13,520 bases of DNA from Deltaproteobacteria bacterium (GTDB lineage Bacteria; Desulfobacterota; Deferrisomatia; Deferrisomatales; Deferrisomataceae): assembly GCA_013152215.1 (NCBI GenBank), contig JAADGT010000302.1, positions 1 to 13,520 of the forward strand. The letters run 5' to 3'. This document shows, piece after piece, positions 1 through 6,854 of the stretch (position 1 is the stretch's first letter; every line of letters begins with the position of its first letter). A program made the translations under genes and the position numbers. Under the pieces are notes generated by a model. It was not told the DNA's origin. It saw only the letters and a program-made list of their open reading frames with translations, and made no database searches.

Positions 1-17
1 CACCCTTCTCTTCGCGG

Positions 18-746
18 TCACAGCGGGAGCATCACCGTCTTGGCCTCACCCGTGCGGGTGTCGCGGATGCGAAGCCGCAGCTGCCGGGGGTTCTTGGCCT
101 CGGCCGGGAAGAACAGCACCCCATGGGTCAGCACGCCCGGCTCGATCGGTTTGTTCGCCAGGGATCGGTTGCGCAGATCCTGCCGGATCGAGCGGGCCAC
201 GTCCGGTTCCTGGGCGCCCTTGGCTCCGCCCAGGACCGCGCCGCCCGCGCCCCCCACCGCAGCCCCCTTGCCCGCAGCCTCGGGAATGCTCTTACCGGTC
301 ACGATGCCGATGGCCGCCCCCACGATCGCGCCCGCGGCCGCCCCCAGCAGGGCGCCCTTGCCCGCCTCGGGCGCGATCTCGCCCCATTCGGTCTTCTCCT
401 GGATCCGTTTGTAAGCGAGCTTCTGGTCGAGAATGTTCCACAGCTGGCCCTGGGCGTCCACCAGGAAGGTCTGTTCGGGAACGATCTCCACCGGGTCCGC
501 ACCCTGGTGGTCGAACACCACCTGCACCGGCAGGACCCCGGCGCCCACGATGTCGAACCCGTACAGCTCCTTGGCCCGGGCCGGATCGGCGTGGGCCTCG
601 GCCGCCAGGGTCACCCCGAACACCGTGGTGGCGTTGGGATACGCAGCCGGAAGCCGCATGGGAAGGGGTTTCTGCTCGTAGCGCGCGCAGGCGGCCGTCG
701 CAAGGGCCGCCCCGACCAGCAGCACGGCCAACCGGTTCCGGATCAT
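18..746 (-). CDS. Glycine-zipper lipoprotein, function unknown
   Basis: Predicted 242-aa outer-envelope lipoprotein. The N-terminus has Arg at positions 3 and 5, a hydrophobic stretch (residues 6-19) and a lipobox-like A-T-A-A-C, which would lipidate Cys20. Residues about 129-176 form two Gly/Ala-rich GxxxG blocks separated by a short charged linker (around residues 151-160), the pattern of glycine-zipper domains that insert into or associate with membranes. The flanks (about 30-125 and 180-242) look like small beta-rich domains, and the C-terminus resembles the tail of an immunoglobulin-like fold. The ATG at 746 is preceded by GGGAGGAG at good spacing. It lies 43 bp downstream of the 65-aa gene on the same strand and is probably the last gene of the nifU-like operon. 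The lipobox is imperfect (Thr rather than Leu at -3). The family was not identified by name, and a role in envelope integrity is only inference from the zipper. Confidence 0.8.
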   Translation of the reverse strand: MIRNRLAVLLVGAALATAACARYEQKPLPMRLPAAYPNATTVFGVTLAAEAHADPARAKELYGFDIVGAGVLPVQVVFDHQGADPVEIVPEQTFLVDAQGQLWNILDQKLAYKRIQEKTEWGEIAPEAGKGALLGAAAGAIVGAAIGIVTGKSIPEAAGKGAAVGGAGGAVLGGAKGAQEPDVARSIRQDLRNRSLANKPIEPGVLTHGVLFFPAEAKNPRQLRLRIRDTRTGEAKTVMLPL

Positions 747-763
747 GGCTCTCCTCCCTCCAT

Positions 764-781
764 GGCGGGGGTGACCCCGCC
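764..781. other. Short perfect hairpin in the operon gap
   Basis: GGCGGGG at 764-770 and CCCCGCC at 775-781 form a 7-bp perfect stem with a 4-nt loop, between the lipoprotein start and the stop of the 65-aa gene. There is no T-tract on either strand, so it is not a classical terminator. It could stabilise or attenuate the minus-strand transcript just ahead of the lipoprotein RBS. Confidence 0.4.
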
Positions 782-789
782 GATCGGGC

Positions 790-987
790 TTACTCCTCGT
801 AAGCCACCACCCGCAACAAACCGATCGTGGTGCCCGACTCGTCGGTGACCGGCATGTCGCTCACCCCGATCAGCCGGGCCCGGGGTCGGTCGGCGAAGAA
901 CCGGTTCACCTGGTCGTCCAGCCGCTCCAGCTCCTCGTGAACGTGGAACACCTTCATCTCGGTGCCAAAGGTCTTCACCTTGTACAT
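790..987 (-). CDS. Conserved small hypothetical protein (65 aa)
   Basis: A 65-aa soluble protein beginning M-Y-K-V-K-T-F and ending V-V-A-Y-E-E. The ATG at 987 is chosen over the upstream ATGs because GGGGAG lies 9 nt before it. The upstream codons would read through a proline-rich stretch typical of noncoding GC-rich DNA. The mix of charged helix (about residues 17-32) and short beta strands (V-I/L-G-V-S-D, T-I-G-L-L-R-V-V-A-Y) suggests a compact alpha/beta fold. It has no Cys, signal peptide or membrane segment. Similar short proteins with the same MYxVKTF start and GLxRVxAYE ending occur, from memory, in Geobacter-type genomes, without assigned function. It sits between the nifU-like gene and the lipoprotein on the same strand, so co-transcription is likely. 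No function is proposed. Confidence 0.75.
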   Translation of the reverse strand: MYKVKTFGTEMKVFHVHEELERLDDQVNRFFADRPRARLIGVSDMPVTDESGTTIGLLRVVAYEE

Positions 988-1039
988 GGCTCGTCGCTCC
1001 CCGTGCCTCGTAAATGCGCGCATCGGGGGTGGGGGGACA

Positions 1040-1067
1040 GTGTCCACCTTCCTGCCAGGCAGGACAC
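1040..1067. other. Nested inverted repeat after the nifU-like stop
   Basis: GTGTCC (1040-1045) is complementary to GGACAC (1062-1067), and inside it CCTGCC (1051-1056) is complementary to GGCAGG (1058-1063). The two pairings share bases, so they are mutually exclusive. It abuts the nifU-like stop codon on the minus strand. There is no U-tract, so it is more likely a processing or attenuation hairpin than a terminator. Confidence 0.3.
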
Positions 1068-1291
1068 TAATCCACGGCCACCACCTCTTTCACCTCGGGC
1101 ACCTCGGCCTTGATGGCCCGCTCGATGCCCCGCTTGAGGGTCATCTGGCTCATGGGACAGCCGTGGCACGCCCCCTTGAGCCGCACCCGGACCACCCCGT
1201 CGTCGGTGACGTCCACCAGCTCGGCGTCACCTCCATCGGCCTGCAGGTTCACCCGCACCTTGTCCAGCGCCGCCTGCACCTTCTCCTTCAT
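1067..1291 (-). CDS. NifU-like C-terminal domain Fe-S scaffold protein
   Basis: A 74-aa stand-alone NifU C-terminal (Nfu) domain. The sequence shows the family signature L-Q-A-D-G-G-D (residues 16-22), the strand V-R-V-R-L-K-G, then A-C-H-G-C-P with Cys42 and Cys45. This CxxC pair in Nfu proteins binds a [4Fe-4S] cluster across a homodimer and passes it to apo-enzymes. The ATG at 1291 is preceded by GGAAGGAG at 6 nt. A longer reading from 1372 would include a non-homologous 27-aa leader that overlaps the promoter. It is the first gene of a probable three-gene minus-strand operon and is divergent from rubrerythrin. It may supply clusters to Fe-S proteins under oxidative stress. Length and motif are typical for the small Nfu proteins of anaerobes. 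Confidence 0.9.
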   Translation of the reverse strand: MKEKVQAALDKVRVNLQADGGDAELVDVTDDGVVRVRLKGACHGCPMSQMTLKRGIERAIKAEVPEVKEVVAVD

Positions 1292-1343
1292 GGCAAACTC
1301 CTTCCTTTGGTCAGAAATATGTACCGAAGCGGTCAACGTCCCC

Positions 1344-1372
1344 AATCTAGCCCCCGGCCCCCGCACTGTCAA
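1344..1372 (-). promoter_or_regulatory. Sigma-70 promoter for the nifU-like operon
   Basis: On the minus strand, TTGACA (1372-1367) is followed after exactly 17 bp by TAGATT (1349-1344), with a perfect -35 and a 4/6 match at -10. It points at the nifU-like gene and would leave a leader of roughly 45 nt. The gene start at 1291 fits this better than a start at 1372, which would precede the promoter. Confidence 0.65.
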
Positions 1373-1384
1373 ACCGGCCGGACG

Positions 1385-1422
1385 GGCAGGCTTGCGCCCG
1401 AAAAAAACCCTGGTAGCCTGCC
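1385..1422. other. 8-bp inverted repeat around an A-tract upstream of rubrerythrin
   Basis: GGCAGGCT (1385-1392) and AGCCTGCC (1415-1422) are perfect reverse complements separated by 22 bp. The spacer holds an A7 run (1401-1407). It lies between the two divergent promoters, directly upstream of the rubrerythrin -35. It might be a second regulator site or an UP-like A-tract region, but chance cannot be excluded at this GC content. Confidence 0.3.
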
Positions 1423-1432
1423 AGACGAGCCC

Positions 1433-1461
1433 TTGACAATGCTAACCTACTTGGTTAGCAT
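1433..1461 (+). promoter_or_regulatory. Rubrerythrin promoter
   Basis: TTGACA at 1433-1438 and TAGCAT at 1456-1461 are separated by exactly 17 bp, giving a perfect -35 and 4/6 at -10. It points at the rubrerythrin ATG at 1510, with a predicted leader of about 40 nt that carries the AAGGAGG ribosome binding site. The spacer and -10 lie inside a perfect inverted repeat, so the promoter is probably repressible. Confidence 0.75.
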
Positions 1462-1462
1462 T
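1438..1462. promoter_or_regulatory. Probable operator: perfect 10-bp inverted repeat over the rubrerythrin promoter
   Basis: AATGCTAACC (1438-1447), five bases, then GGTTAGCATT (1453-1462) form a perfect dyad spanning the end of the -35, the whole spacer and the -10. A dimeric repressor bound here would block RNA polymerase. Rubrerythrin genes are commonly controlled by peroxide, iron or redox regulators, but this dyad does not match the PerR, Fur or Rex consensus as I know them. The half-sites resemble those of IdeR/DtxR boxes but in everted order. The cognate regulator is unknown. Confidence 0.65.
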
Positions 1463-1509
1463 TCGGGACTCACCGAGTCCGTCCCTATCTTGCACGAAGG
1501 AGGAAACCC

Positions 1510-2007
1510 ATGGGCAAGACGACCGAGAACCTGAAGGCCGCGTTCGCCGGCGAGTCCCAAGCCAACCGTTCGTACCTGGCCTTCGCCAAGAAGGCCGACG
1601 AGGAAGGGTACCCCCAGGTGGCCAAGCTGTTCCGCGCGGCCGCGGCCGCCGAGACGGTGCACGCCCACAACCACTTCCGGGTCCTGGGCAACATCAAGAG
1701 CACCAAGGAGAACCTGCAGGCCGCCGTTGAGGGGGAGAACCACGAGGTGGTCTCGATGTACCCCGAGTTCATCAAGGACGCCGAGGCCGAGGGCGAGAAG
1801 GCGGCCCTTCGGAGCTTCCAGTGGGCGTGGGAGGTGGAGAAGATCCACGAGTCCCTGTACCGCAAGGCCCTCGAGGCCCTGGACCAGAAGGGGGAGACCT
1901 TCGACTACTACGTGTGCCCCGTGTGCGGCTACACCCACGAGCGCGAGGCCCCGGACAAGTGTCCGGTGTGCGGCGCCCCGGGCAGCCGGTTCGAGAAGGT
2001 CGAGTAG
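1510..2007 (+). CDS. rbr: Rubrerythrin
   Basis: 165-aa non-haem iron peroxidase that reduces hydrogen peroxide in the cytoplasm of anaerobes, usually with electrons from rubredoxin or NAD(P)H-linked reductases. Residues about 4-125 are the ferritin-like four-helix domain. The di-iron ligands are visible as Glu15, Glu48-x-x-His51, Glu76/Glu79 and Glu110-x-x-His113. Residues about 133-165 form the C-terminal rubredoxin-like Fe(SCys)4 domain, with Cys136/Cys139 and Cys151/Cys154 in two C-P-V-C-G knuckles. It is shorter than the roughly 190-aa classical rubrerythrin but has the same domain order. The start is fixed by GAAGGAGG 6-7 nt before the ATG. It appears monocistronic, with its own promoter/operator and a strong terminator, and is divergent from the nifU-like Fe-S gene, which fits an oxidative-stress setting. 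Confidence 0.96.
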   Translation: MGKTTENLKAAFAGESQANRSYLAFAKKADEEGYPQVAKLFRAAAAAETVHAHNHFRVLGNIKSTKENLQAAVEGENHEVVSMYPEFIKDAEAEGEKAALRSFQWAWEVEKIHESLYRKALEALDQKGETFDYYVCPVCGYTHEREAPDKCPVCGAPGSRFEKVE

Positions 2008-2032
2008 CTCGACCCCACCACCGCAACCCGAG

Positions 2033-2063
2033 ACGCGGCGCCCCCGGGGCGCCGCGTTTTTTT
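2033..2063 (+). terminator. Rho-independent terminator of rubrerythrin
   Basis: A 10-bp perfect GC-rich stem (2033-2042 with 2048-2057), a 5-nt loop and a T-run at 2057-2063. It starts 26 bp after the rubrerythrin stop and separates this unit from ygiQ. Confidence 0.92.
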
Positions 2064-2141
2064 CGTGGTCCGGGTTCGCTTGCGGCCAATCCCTGTAGTA
2101 CCCTGTTTCGCTTCCCCACCGCCCCGAGAGGTTCCGTTTTC

Positions 2142-4025
2142 ATGTCCGACGAAGCCCGCTTCCTCCCCGAAGCCCCCGACGGCCCCCACGACCGGTTCGA
2201 CATCGTGCTCGTCACCGGCGACGCCTACGTGGACCACCCGGCCTTTGGTGCGGCCCTGGTGGGCCGGTACCTGGAGAGCCTGGGGTTTCGGGTGGGCATC
2301 CTGGCCCAGCCCGACTGGACCCGGCCCGACGACTTCCGCCGGTTCGGCCGGCCCCGGCTGTTCTTCGGGGTGACCGCCGGGAACCTGGACTCGGCCGTGG
2401 CCCACTTCACCCCGGACCGCCGGCGGCGCAAGCGCGACGCGTACTCCCCGGGGGGGCTGCCCGGCCGCCGGCCCGACCACGCCACGGTGGTGTACGCCCA
2501 GCGGTGCAAGGAGGCGTTCCCCGACGTGCCCGTGGTGCTGGGGGGCATCGAGGCGAGCCTTCGGCGCCTGGCCCACTACGACTACGTGGAGGACCGGGTT
2601 CGCCGGTCGGTCCTGGTGGACGCCAAGGCCGACTTCCTGGTCTACGGCATGGGGGAACGGGCCGTGCGCGCCCTGGCCGAGGGCCTGGCGGCCGGCCAGC
2701 CGCCGGATGCCCTGCGGCGGATCCCGGGCCTGGCATATCGCACCGCGGAGCCGCCGACGGGAGAGGGTGCACTGGAGCTGCCCCCGTTCGAGGCCGTGGC
2801 CGAGAGCCCGGACGGGTTCTTCCGCTACTTCCAGGAGCTCGACCGGGCCCTGCGACAGCCCAACCCGCCGGTGCTGGTGCAGCGCCACGGATCCTTGGCG
2901 GTGGTGGTGAACCCGCCGGCCGCCCCCCTCAGTCCGGAGGAGCTGGACGGCCTGTATCAGCTGCCGTTCACCCGCCGGTATCCGGAGCGGTACGAGCGCG
3001 AGGGGGGGGTGCCGGCCCTGGAGACGGTGCGGTTCTCGGTGGTGACCCACCGGGGGTGCTACGGCGGATGCTCGTTCTGCGCCTTGGCCGCCCATCAGGG
3101 CAAGGGCATCGTGAGCCGACCGCCCGAGGGCGTCGTGCGGGAGATCCGGAGGTTGACGAAGCACCCGGACTTCCGGGGCACCATCACCGACTTGGGAGGT
3201 CCCACCGCCAACATGTACGGCACCGGCTGCACGAGGGCCGGGTCCGGCCGGTTCGCCTGCGATCGGCCCAGCTGCCTGGTGCCCGAGGTGTGCCCCCACC
3301 TGGAGACGGGGGGCCAGCCCTACCTCCAGCTCCTGCGGGCCGTGCGCCGCATCTCCGGGGTGAATCACGTGTTCGTGGCCTCGGGGCTCCGCCACGACCT
3401 CCTTCTCCGACCCAACCAGCGCCGGCTGTTCCGGGAGATCGTGGCCCACCACGTGGGGGGGCAGATGAAGGTGGCCCCGGAGCACGTGGCCAACCGGGTG
3501 CTTCGACTGATGGAGAAGCCGGGCCGCCGCACCTGGAAGGAGTTCCAGGAGGCCTTCGGCCGGATCCGTCGGGACCTGGACCGGCCCGTGTACCTGATCC
3601 CGTACCTGATGACCGGCCATCCGGGGTGCGATCTGACCGACGGCCTGGACCTGGCCTGGTTCGTCCGGGACCTGGGCCGGTTCGCGGAGCAGGTACAGGA
3701 CTTCACCCCCACCCCCATGACCCGGTCCACCTGCATGTACTGGACCGGTCGGGATCCGCTGACAGGGGAGGAGGTGCCGGTGCCCCGGGGCCGGGACAAG
3801 CGGGCCCAGCGGGCCCTGGCCCAGTACCAGAATCCCCGGAACCGGGAGTTCCTGATCCGCTATTTCGAGGAGGCCGGCCGGCCCGAGGTGCTCCGCAGGC
3901 TGTACGGTCCCGGGTACAGGGCCCGACCCCGATCACGGCGGCCGGGCTTTGACTCCCGTTCCAAACGCTGTGATACTAGGGGTCGTCGTTCCCCCCGGAA
4001 ACCCAGGAGTGAGGAGTCCCCATGA
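2142..4025 (+). CDS. YgiQ family radical SAM protein
   Basis: 627-aa protein of the UPF0313/YgiQ family. Its reaction is not established; radical SAM enzymes cleave S-adenosylmethionine at a [4Fe-4S] cluster to start radical chemistry. The N-terminal region (about 1-290) carries the YgiQ N-domain, including the typical D-x-V-L-V-T-G-D-A-Y-V-D-H start and G-G-I-E-A-S-L-R-R segment. The radical SAM core follows, with C-x3-C-x2-C at Cys306, Cys310 and Cys313. The C-terminal region (about 510-590) has the Q-D-F-T-P-T-P-M-T and Y-x-N-P-x-N-R segments of the family's C-terminal domain (DUF3362 type). The ATG at 2142 is chosen because homology begins there, although the RBS is only a weak GAGAGG. 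The last 35-40 residues are Arg/Ser/Pro-rich and non-conserved in look. The stop overlaps the next start in ATGA, so it is probably translationally coupled to the XRE-cupin gene. No convincing promoter was seen in 2064-2141. Confidence 0.9.
   Translation: MSDEARFLPEAPDGPHDRFDIVLVTGDAYVDHPAFGAALVGRYLESLGFRVGILAQPDWTRPDDFRRFGRPRLFFGVTAGNLDSAVAHFTPDRRRRKRDAYSPGGLPGRRPDHATVVYAQRCKEAFPDVPVVLGGIEASLRRLAHYDYVEDRVRRSVLVDAKADFLVYGMGERAVRALAEGLAAGQPPDALRRIPGLAYRTAEPPTGEGALELPPFEAVAESPDGFFRYFQELDRALRQPNPPVLVQRHGSLAVVVNPPAAPLSPEELDGLYQLPFTRRYPERYEREGGVPALETVRFSVVTHRGCYGGCSFCALAAHQGKGIVSRPPEGVVREIRRLTKHPDFRGTITDLGGPTANMYGTGCTRAGSGRFACDRPSCLVPEVCPHLETGGQPYLQLLRAVRRISGVNHVFVASGLRHDLLLRPNQRRLFREIVAHHVGGQMKVAPEHVANRVLRLMEKPGRRTWKEFQEAFGRIRRDLDRPVYLIPYLMTGHPGCDLTDGLDLAWFVRDLGRFAEQVQDFTPTPMTRSTCMYWTGRDPLTGEEVPVPRGRDKRAQRALAQYQNPRNREFLIRYFEEAGRPEVLRRLYGPGYRARPRSRRPGFDSRSKRCDTRGRRSPRKPRSEESP
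3949..3977 (+). promoter_or_regulatory. Internal promoter for the XRE-cupin gene inside the ygiQ 3' end
   Basis: TTGACT (3949-3954), 17 bp, then GATACT (3972-3977) preceded by TG one base upstream (extended -10). It lies within the last codons of ygiQ and would give a leader of about 38 nt before the ATG at 4022. The regulator could therefore be expressed both with ygiQ and on its own. Confidence 0.55.
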
Positions 4026-4585
4026 ACGTCGGAAAACGGATCCGGAGGATGCGGGAGGCCCAGGATCTGTCGCTGGCCCAGGTGGCCCAGATGACCGGGT
4101 TGAGCGAGGCCTACCTCCAGGCGGTGGAGGAGGGCAGCGAGGTTCCGTCCATCGGGGCAGTGCTCAAGATCTCGCGGGCCCTTGGCTCGAGAATGGGCCA
4201 GCTCCTCCACGAGGCCGGCACCCGGTCGGACATCTTCAGCATCGTGCCGGCCGGCAACGGCACCACGGTGGACCGGTCGGTCCAGCGGACCGGCCAGGGG
4301 TACACCTACCTGAGCCTGGTGGCCCCCGACCTTCGGGGCCAGGGCATGGAGCCGTTCCTGGTGACCTTCGACCCCAAGGCCGCCAGCTCGATCCAGCCCA
4401 TGGTGCACGAAGGGGAGGAGTTCCTGTACATCCTTTCGGGCACGGTGGAGCTCTTGTACGACGGCGAGACCTACACCCTGAAAAAGGGAGACAGCCTCTA
4501 CATCGACTCGTCCCGGCCCCACGCCCTGCGGGGCATCGGCAAGACCCCGCCCCAGGCCTTGGCCGTGATCTTCAGCCGAGACTGA
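4022..4585 (+). CDS. XRE-family transcriptional regulator with C-terminal cupin domain
   Basis: 187 aa. Residues about 4-62 are a Cro/C1-type helix-turn-helix (G-x-R-I-R-R-M-R, then L-A-Q-V-A-Q-M-T-G-L-S-E-A-Y-L, then E-V-P-S-I-G-A-V-L-K-I). Residues about 110-185 are a small beta-barrel cupin with H129-E-G-E-E133 and G-D-S-L-Y-I-D then H167, likely metal or small-ligand contacts. Proteins of this two-domain type bind DNA through the HTH and sense a small molecule, often a polyamine, amino acid or organic acid, through the cupin. The ligand cannot be told from sequence. GTGAGGAG precedes the ATG, and the start overlaps the ygiQ stop by 4 bp. It has its own candidate promoter and a terminator directly downstream, so it ends the unit. 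Its targets might include ygiQ itself, which is inference. Confidence 0.93.
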   Translation: MNVGKRIRRMREAQDLSLAQVAQMTGLSEAYLQAVEEGSEVPSIGAVLKISRALGSRMGQLLHEAGTRSDIFSIVPAGNGTTVDRSVQRTGQGYTYLSLVAPDLRGQGMEPFLVTFDPKAASSIQPMVHEGEEFLYILSGTVELLYDGETYTLKKGDSLYIDSSRPHALRGIGKTPPQALAVIFSRD

Positions 4586-4613
4586 CCCAGACGCTCCTAA
4601 CCCGGCCAAGAGC

Positions 4614-4644
4614 GGCGTGTCCGTAAGCGGATGCGCCTTTTTTT
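4614..4644 (+). terminator. Rho-independent terminator after the XRE-cupin gene
   Basis: A 10-bp stem (4614-4623 with 4628-4637), counting two G-U wobbles, and a 4-nt TAAG loop, followed by T7 at 4638-4644. It lies 28 bp after the stop codon. An open frame that runs through it into the kinase gene is not evidence of a longer kinase. Confidence 0.88.
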
Positions 4645-4730
4645 CTTTCTTCGAGGCTGCCGGTCCGTTCAAGCGGGTCCGCGAGGATGCCGAACCGTTA
4701 GGGTATGCTCATCCTCTCGCGGGAGTTCTC

Positions 4731-6854
4731 ATGGTCCGGCTGCTCGCCTCCTTCTCCTTGCGCCTCGCGGTGGTCCTGGCCGTGGCCGTGGTCCTGGCCG
4801 AGATCGCCGAGGAAGGGTTCGAGCTGGTCTGGCCGGAGACCTCCCCCTTCGTCTCCCAAGGGATCCACATCCTGTTCGTGGCTGCTGCGGTCGGGGTCCT
4901 GGTGGAGACGGGGGTGGTCCGGCGGCTGCGACGCGCCCTGGCCCAGCAGCAGGAGGCGGAAAGCCGCTACCGCCTCCTGTTCGACGAGTCCCCCGTGCTG
5001 TGCTGCCTCACCCGCCACGACACCGGCCGGCCGGTGGTGGCCGACGCCAACCGGGCGTTTTGCCACGCCGTGGGGCTGGACCGGAGCCAGGTGGTCGGGC
5101 AGTTCCTCGACCGGTTCTACGACGAGAGGTCCCGCCGCGAGCTTCTTGACAGAGGTGGCTACCAAAGGGCGCTGGAAGGGACGTTCACCGAGGAGCCTCG
5201 CACCTTGGTCGCCTCGGACGGTCGCACCATCCCCACCGTGCTGAGAGCCAGACCGCTGCGCGACGCCGACGGCCGCGTGTGGGGCACCCTGGCGGTCTAC
5301 GTGGACCTCACCGAACGGCTGCGGGCCGAGGAGTCTCTGGCCCGCCTTCATGCAGCCGTGGAGAATGCCGGAGAGATGATCCTCCTGACCGACCCGCAGG
5401 GCCGCATCACCTACGTAAACCCTGCTTTTGAGTCGGCGAGCGGCTGGTCTCGAGAGGAGGCCGTGGGTCAAACCGTGGTGGCACTCCTGGGTCCGAGCGA
5501 GCCTTTAGAGACCGACCAGGAGACGATGTGGCGCACCTTGGCCCAAGGCGGCACCTGGAAGGGCTCCTTTGTCCACCGCCAAAAGGGCGGCGGTCGGTTC
5601 GAGGTGGAGGCCACGATCTCTCCCATTCGGGGGCGGGGCGGCCGGGTGAAAGGATACGTGGCCATCGAGCGCGACGTCACGCGGGAGCGAAGGCTCGAAC
5701 GGACCCTTCGAAGGGCTCGCCGCCTCGAGACCCTGGGGCAACTGGCCGGGGCCGTGGCCCACGATTTCAACAACTTCCTTACCGTGATCTTGGGCCAGGC
5801 CGAGATCCTCGAGGCCGAGCCGGAGCTTCCGACGGGAGCCAAGGACCGGGTGGACCGGATCCGGGAGGCGGCAGAGGGGGCGGCCGCCCTCACTTCCCAA
5901 CTTCTGGCTTTCGGCCGTCGCCAGCCCATGCACCCCCAGGTGGTCGGGCTGAACGACCTCGTCCGATCCCACCAGAAGATGGTTCGGAAACTCGTAGGCG
6001 AGGCGGTCCGAGTGAAGGTGGTGCTGGATCCCTCCGCTGGCTGGGTCCGGGTGGACCCCACCCGTTTTGCCCAGGTTCTCTTGAACCTCGCGGCCAACGC
6101 CCGCGACGCCATGCCAGGGGGCGGGACCCTCTCGATCCGCACGGGCCGGAGCCAGGACGAGGAAGGACCCGCCCTCGCCGTGCTCACCGTGGCGGACACC
6201 GGGATCGGAATGGACGAGGAAACCCGAGCCCGGATTTTCGAGCCGTTCTTCACAACCAAGGGCCCCGACCGGGGTACCGGCCTGGGCCTGGCCACCGTCT
6301 ACGGCATCGTGGCCCAGGCAGGGGGATGCATCGAGGTGGAGACCGCGCCGGGGCAGGGGGCCCGGTTCGAGATCCGGCTGCCTGCCGTGGACGAAGCGGC
6401 GCCCGAACTCGGCGGCCCGGAGATCCCGAGCCGGGACGTACCCCGGGGAGAAGGGGAAAAGATTCTGCTGGTGGACGACGATCCTGCCGTGGGGCAAGTG
6501 GCTGCCGAAACCCTGGAAGGGCTGGGATATCGAGTGGTCCGGGCCGACGGCCCTGGGGAGGCTCTGCTCACGGCCGAGCAGGAGGGGTGGGAGATCGACC
6601 TTCTTCTCACCGACGTGCGCATGCCCCTGATGGACGGCGTGACCTTGGCATCCCGGCTCTCGGAGCGAATGCCCGGATTGGCAGTGGTGTTCATGTCGGG
6701 CCATACCGGCGGGCAGGACCTGAAGCCCGGCGCGATGTTCGTGTCCAAACCATTTCGCTCGGTCGACCTGGCCCGGGCGGTCCGACGAGCCCTCCAGGGC
6801 TCGCAAGAGTCGCCCCTTGAGCCCGCCCCTCTCACCGCGCCACCCGAAACGTAG
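4731..6854 (+). CDS. Membrane-bound hybrid sensor histidine kinase (PAS-PAS-HisKA-HATPase-REC)
   Basis: 707 aa. Two hydrophobic helices (about 8-25 and 44-62) flank a short loop of about 18 residues, so the protein is anchored but has almost no periplasmic sensor domain. Two PAS domains follow (about 77-195 and 205-325; the second carries I-T-Y-V-N-P-A-F and ends R-D-V-T), then the dimerisation/phosphoacceptor domain with H344-D-F-N-N. The HATPase has the N-box L-N-L-A-A-N-A-R-D-A, the G1 box D-T-G-I-G-M and the G2 box G-T-G-L-G-L. A C-terminal receiver domain (about 595-700) has the acidic V-D-D-D pocket, Asp628 and Lys673. The HDFNN box and fused receiver are typical of hybrid kinases that detect cytoplasmic or membrane redox signals. 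The ATG at 4731 is chosen for GGGAG 5 nt upstream; a longer frame from 4617 would cross the terminator. The 3' end overlaps the convergent GNAT gene by 23 bp. No partner regulator is adjacent. Confidence 0.93.
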   Translation: MVRLLASFSLRLAVVLAVAVVLAEIAEEGFELVWPETSPFVSQGIHILFVAAAVGVLVETGVVRRLRRALAQQQEAESRYRLLFDESPVLCCLTRHDTGRPVVADANRAFCHAVGLDRSQVVGQFLDRFYDERSRRELLDRGGYQRALEGTFTEEPRTLVASDGRTIPTVLRARPLRDADGRVWGTLAVYVDLTERLRAEESLARLHAAVENAGEMILLTDPQGRITYVNPAFESASGWSREEAVGQTVVALLGPSEPLETDQETMWRTLAQGGTWKGSFVHRQKGGGRFEVEATISPIRGRGGRVKGYVAIERDVTRERRLERTLRRARRLETLGQLAGAVAHDFNNFLTVILGQAEILEAEPELPTGAKDRVDRIREAAEGAAALTSQLLAFGRRQPMHPQVVGLNDLVRSHQKMVRKLVGEAVRVKVVLDPSAGWVRVDPTRFAQVLLNLAANARDAMPGGGTLSIRTGRSQDEEGPALAVLTVADTGIGMDEETRARIFEPFFTTKGPDRGTGLGLATVYGIVAQAGGCIEVETAPGQGARFEIRLPAVDEAAPELGGPEIPSRDVPRGEGEKILLVDDDPAVGQVAAETLEGLGYRVVRADGPGEALLTAEQEGWEIDLLLTDVRMPLMDGVTLASRLSERMPGLAVVFMSGHTGGQDLKPGAMFVSKPFRSVDLARAVRRALQGSQESPLEPAPLTAPPET

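Noticed and set aside
1929..3620. 563-aa open frame antisense to ygiQ
   Set aside because: Composition is His/Gly/Pro-rich, with no domain and no RBS; it is a mirror of the GC-rich third-position bias of the radical SAM gene.
4617..4730. N-terminal 38-residue extension of the membrane kinase
   Set aside because: It would begin inside the terminator hairpin and has no RBS. The ATG at 4731 has GGGAG at 5 nt and is followed at once by the first membrane helix.
5505..6806. Long open frames on both strands within the membrane hybrid kinase
   Set aside because: They overlap the catalytic domains of a clear kinase and read as low-complexity Arg/Pro/Gly sequence.
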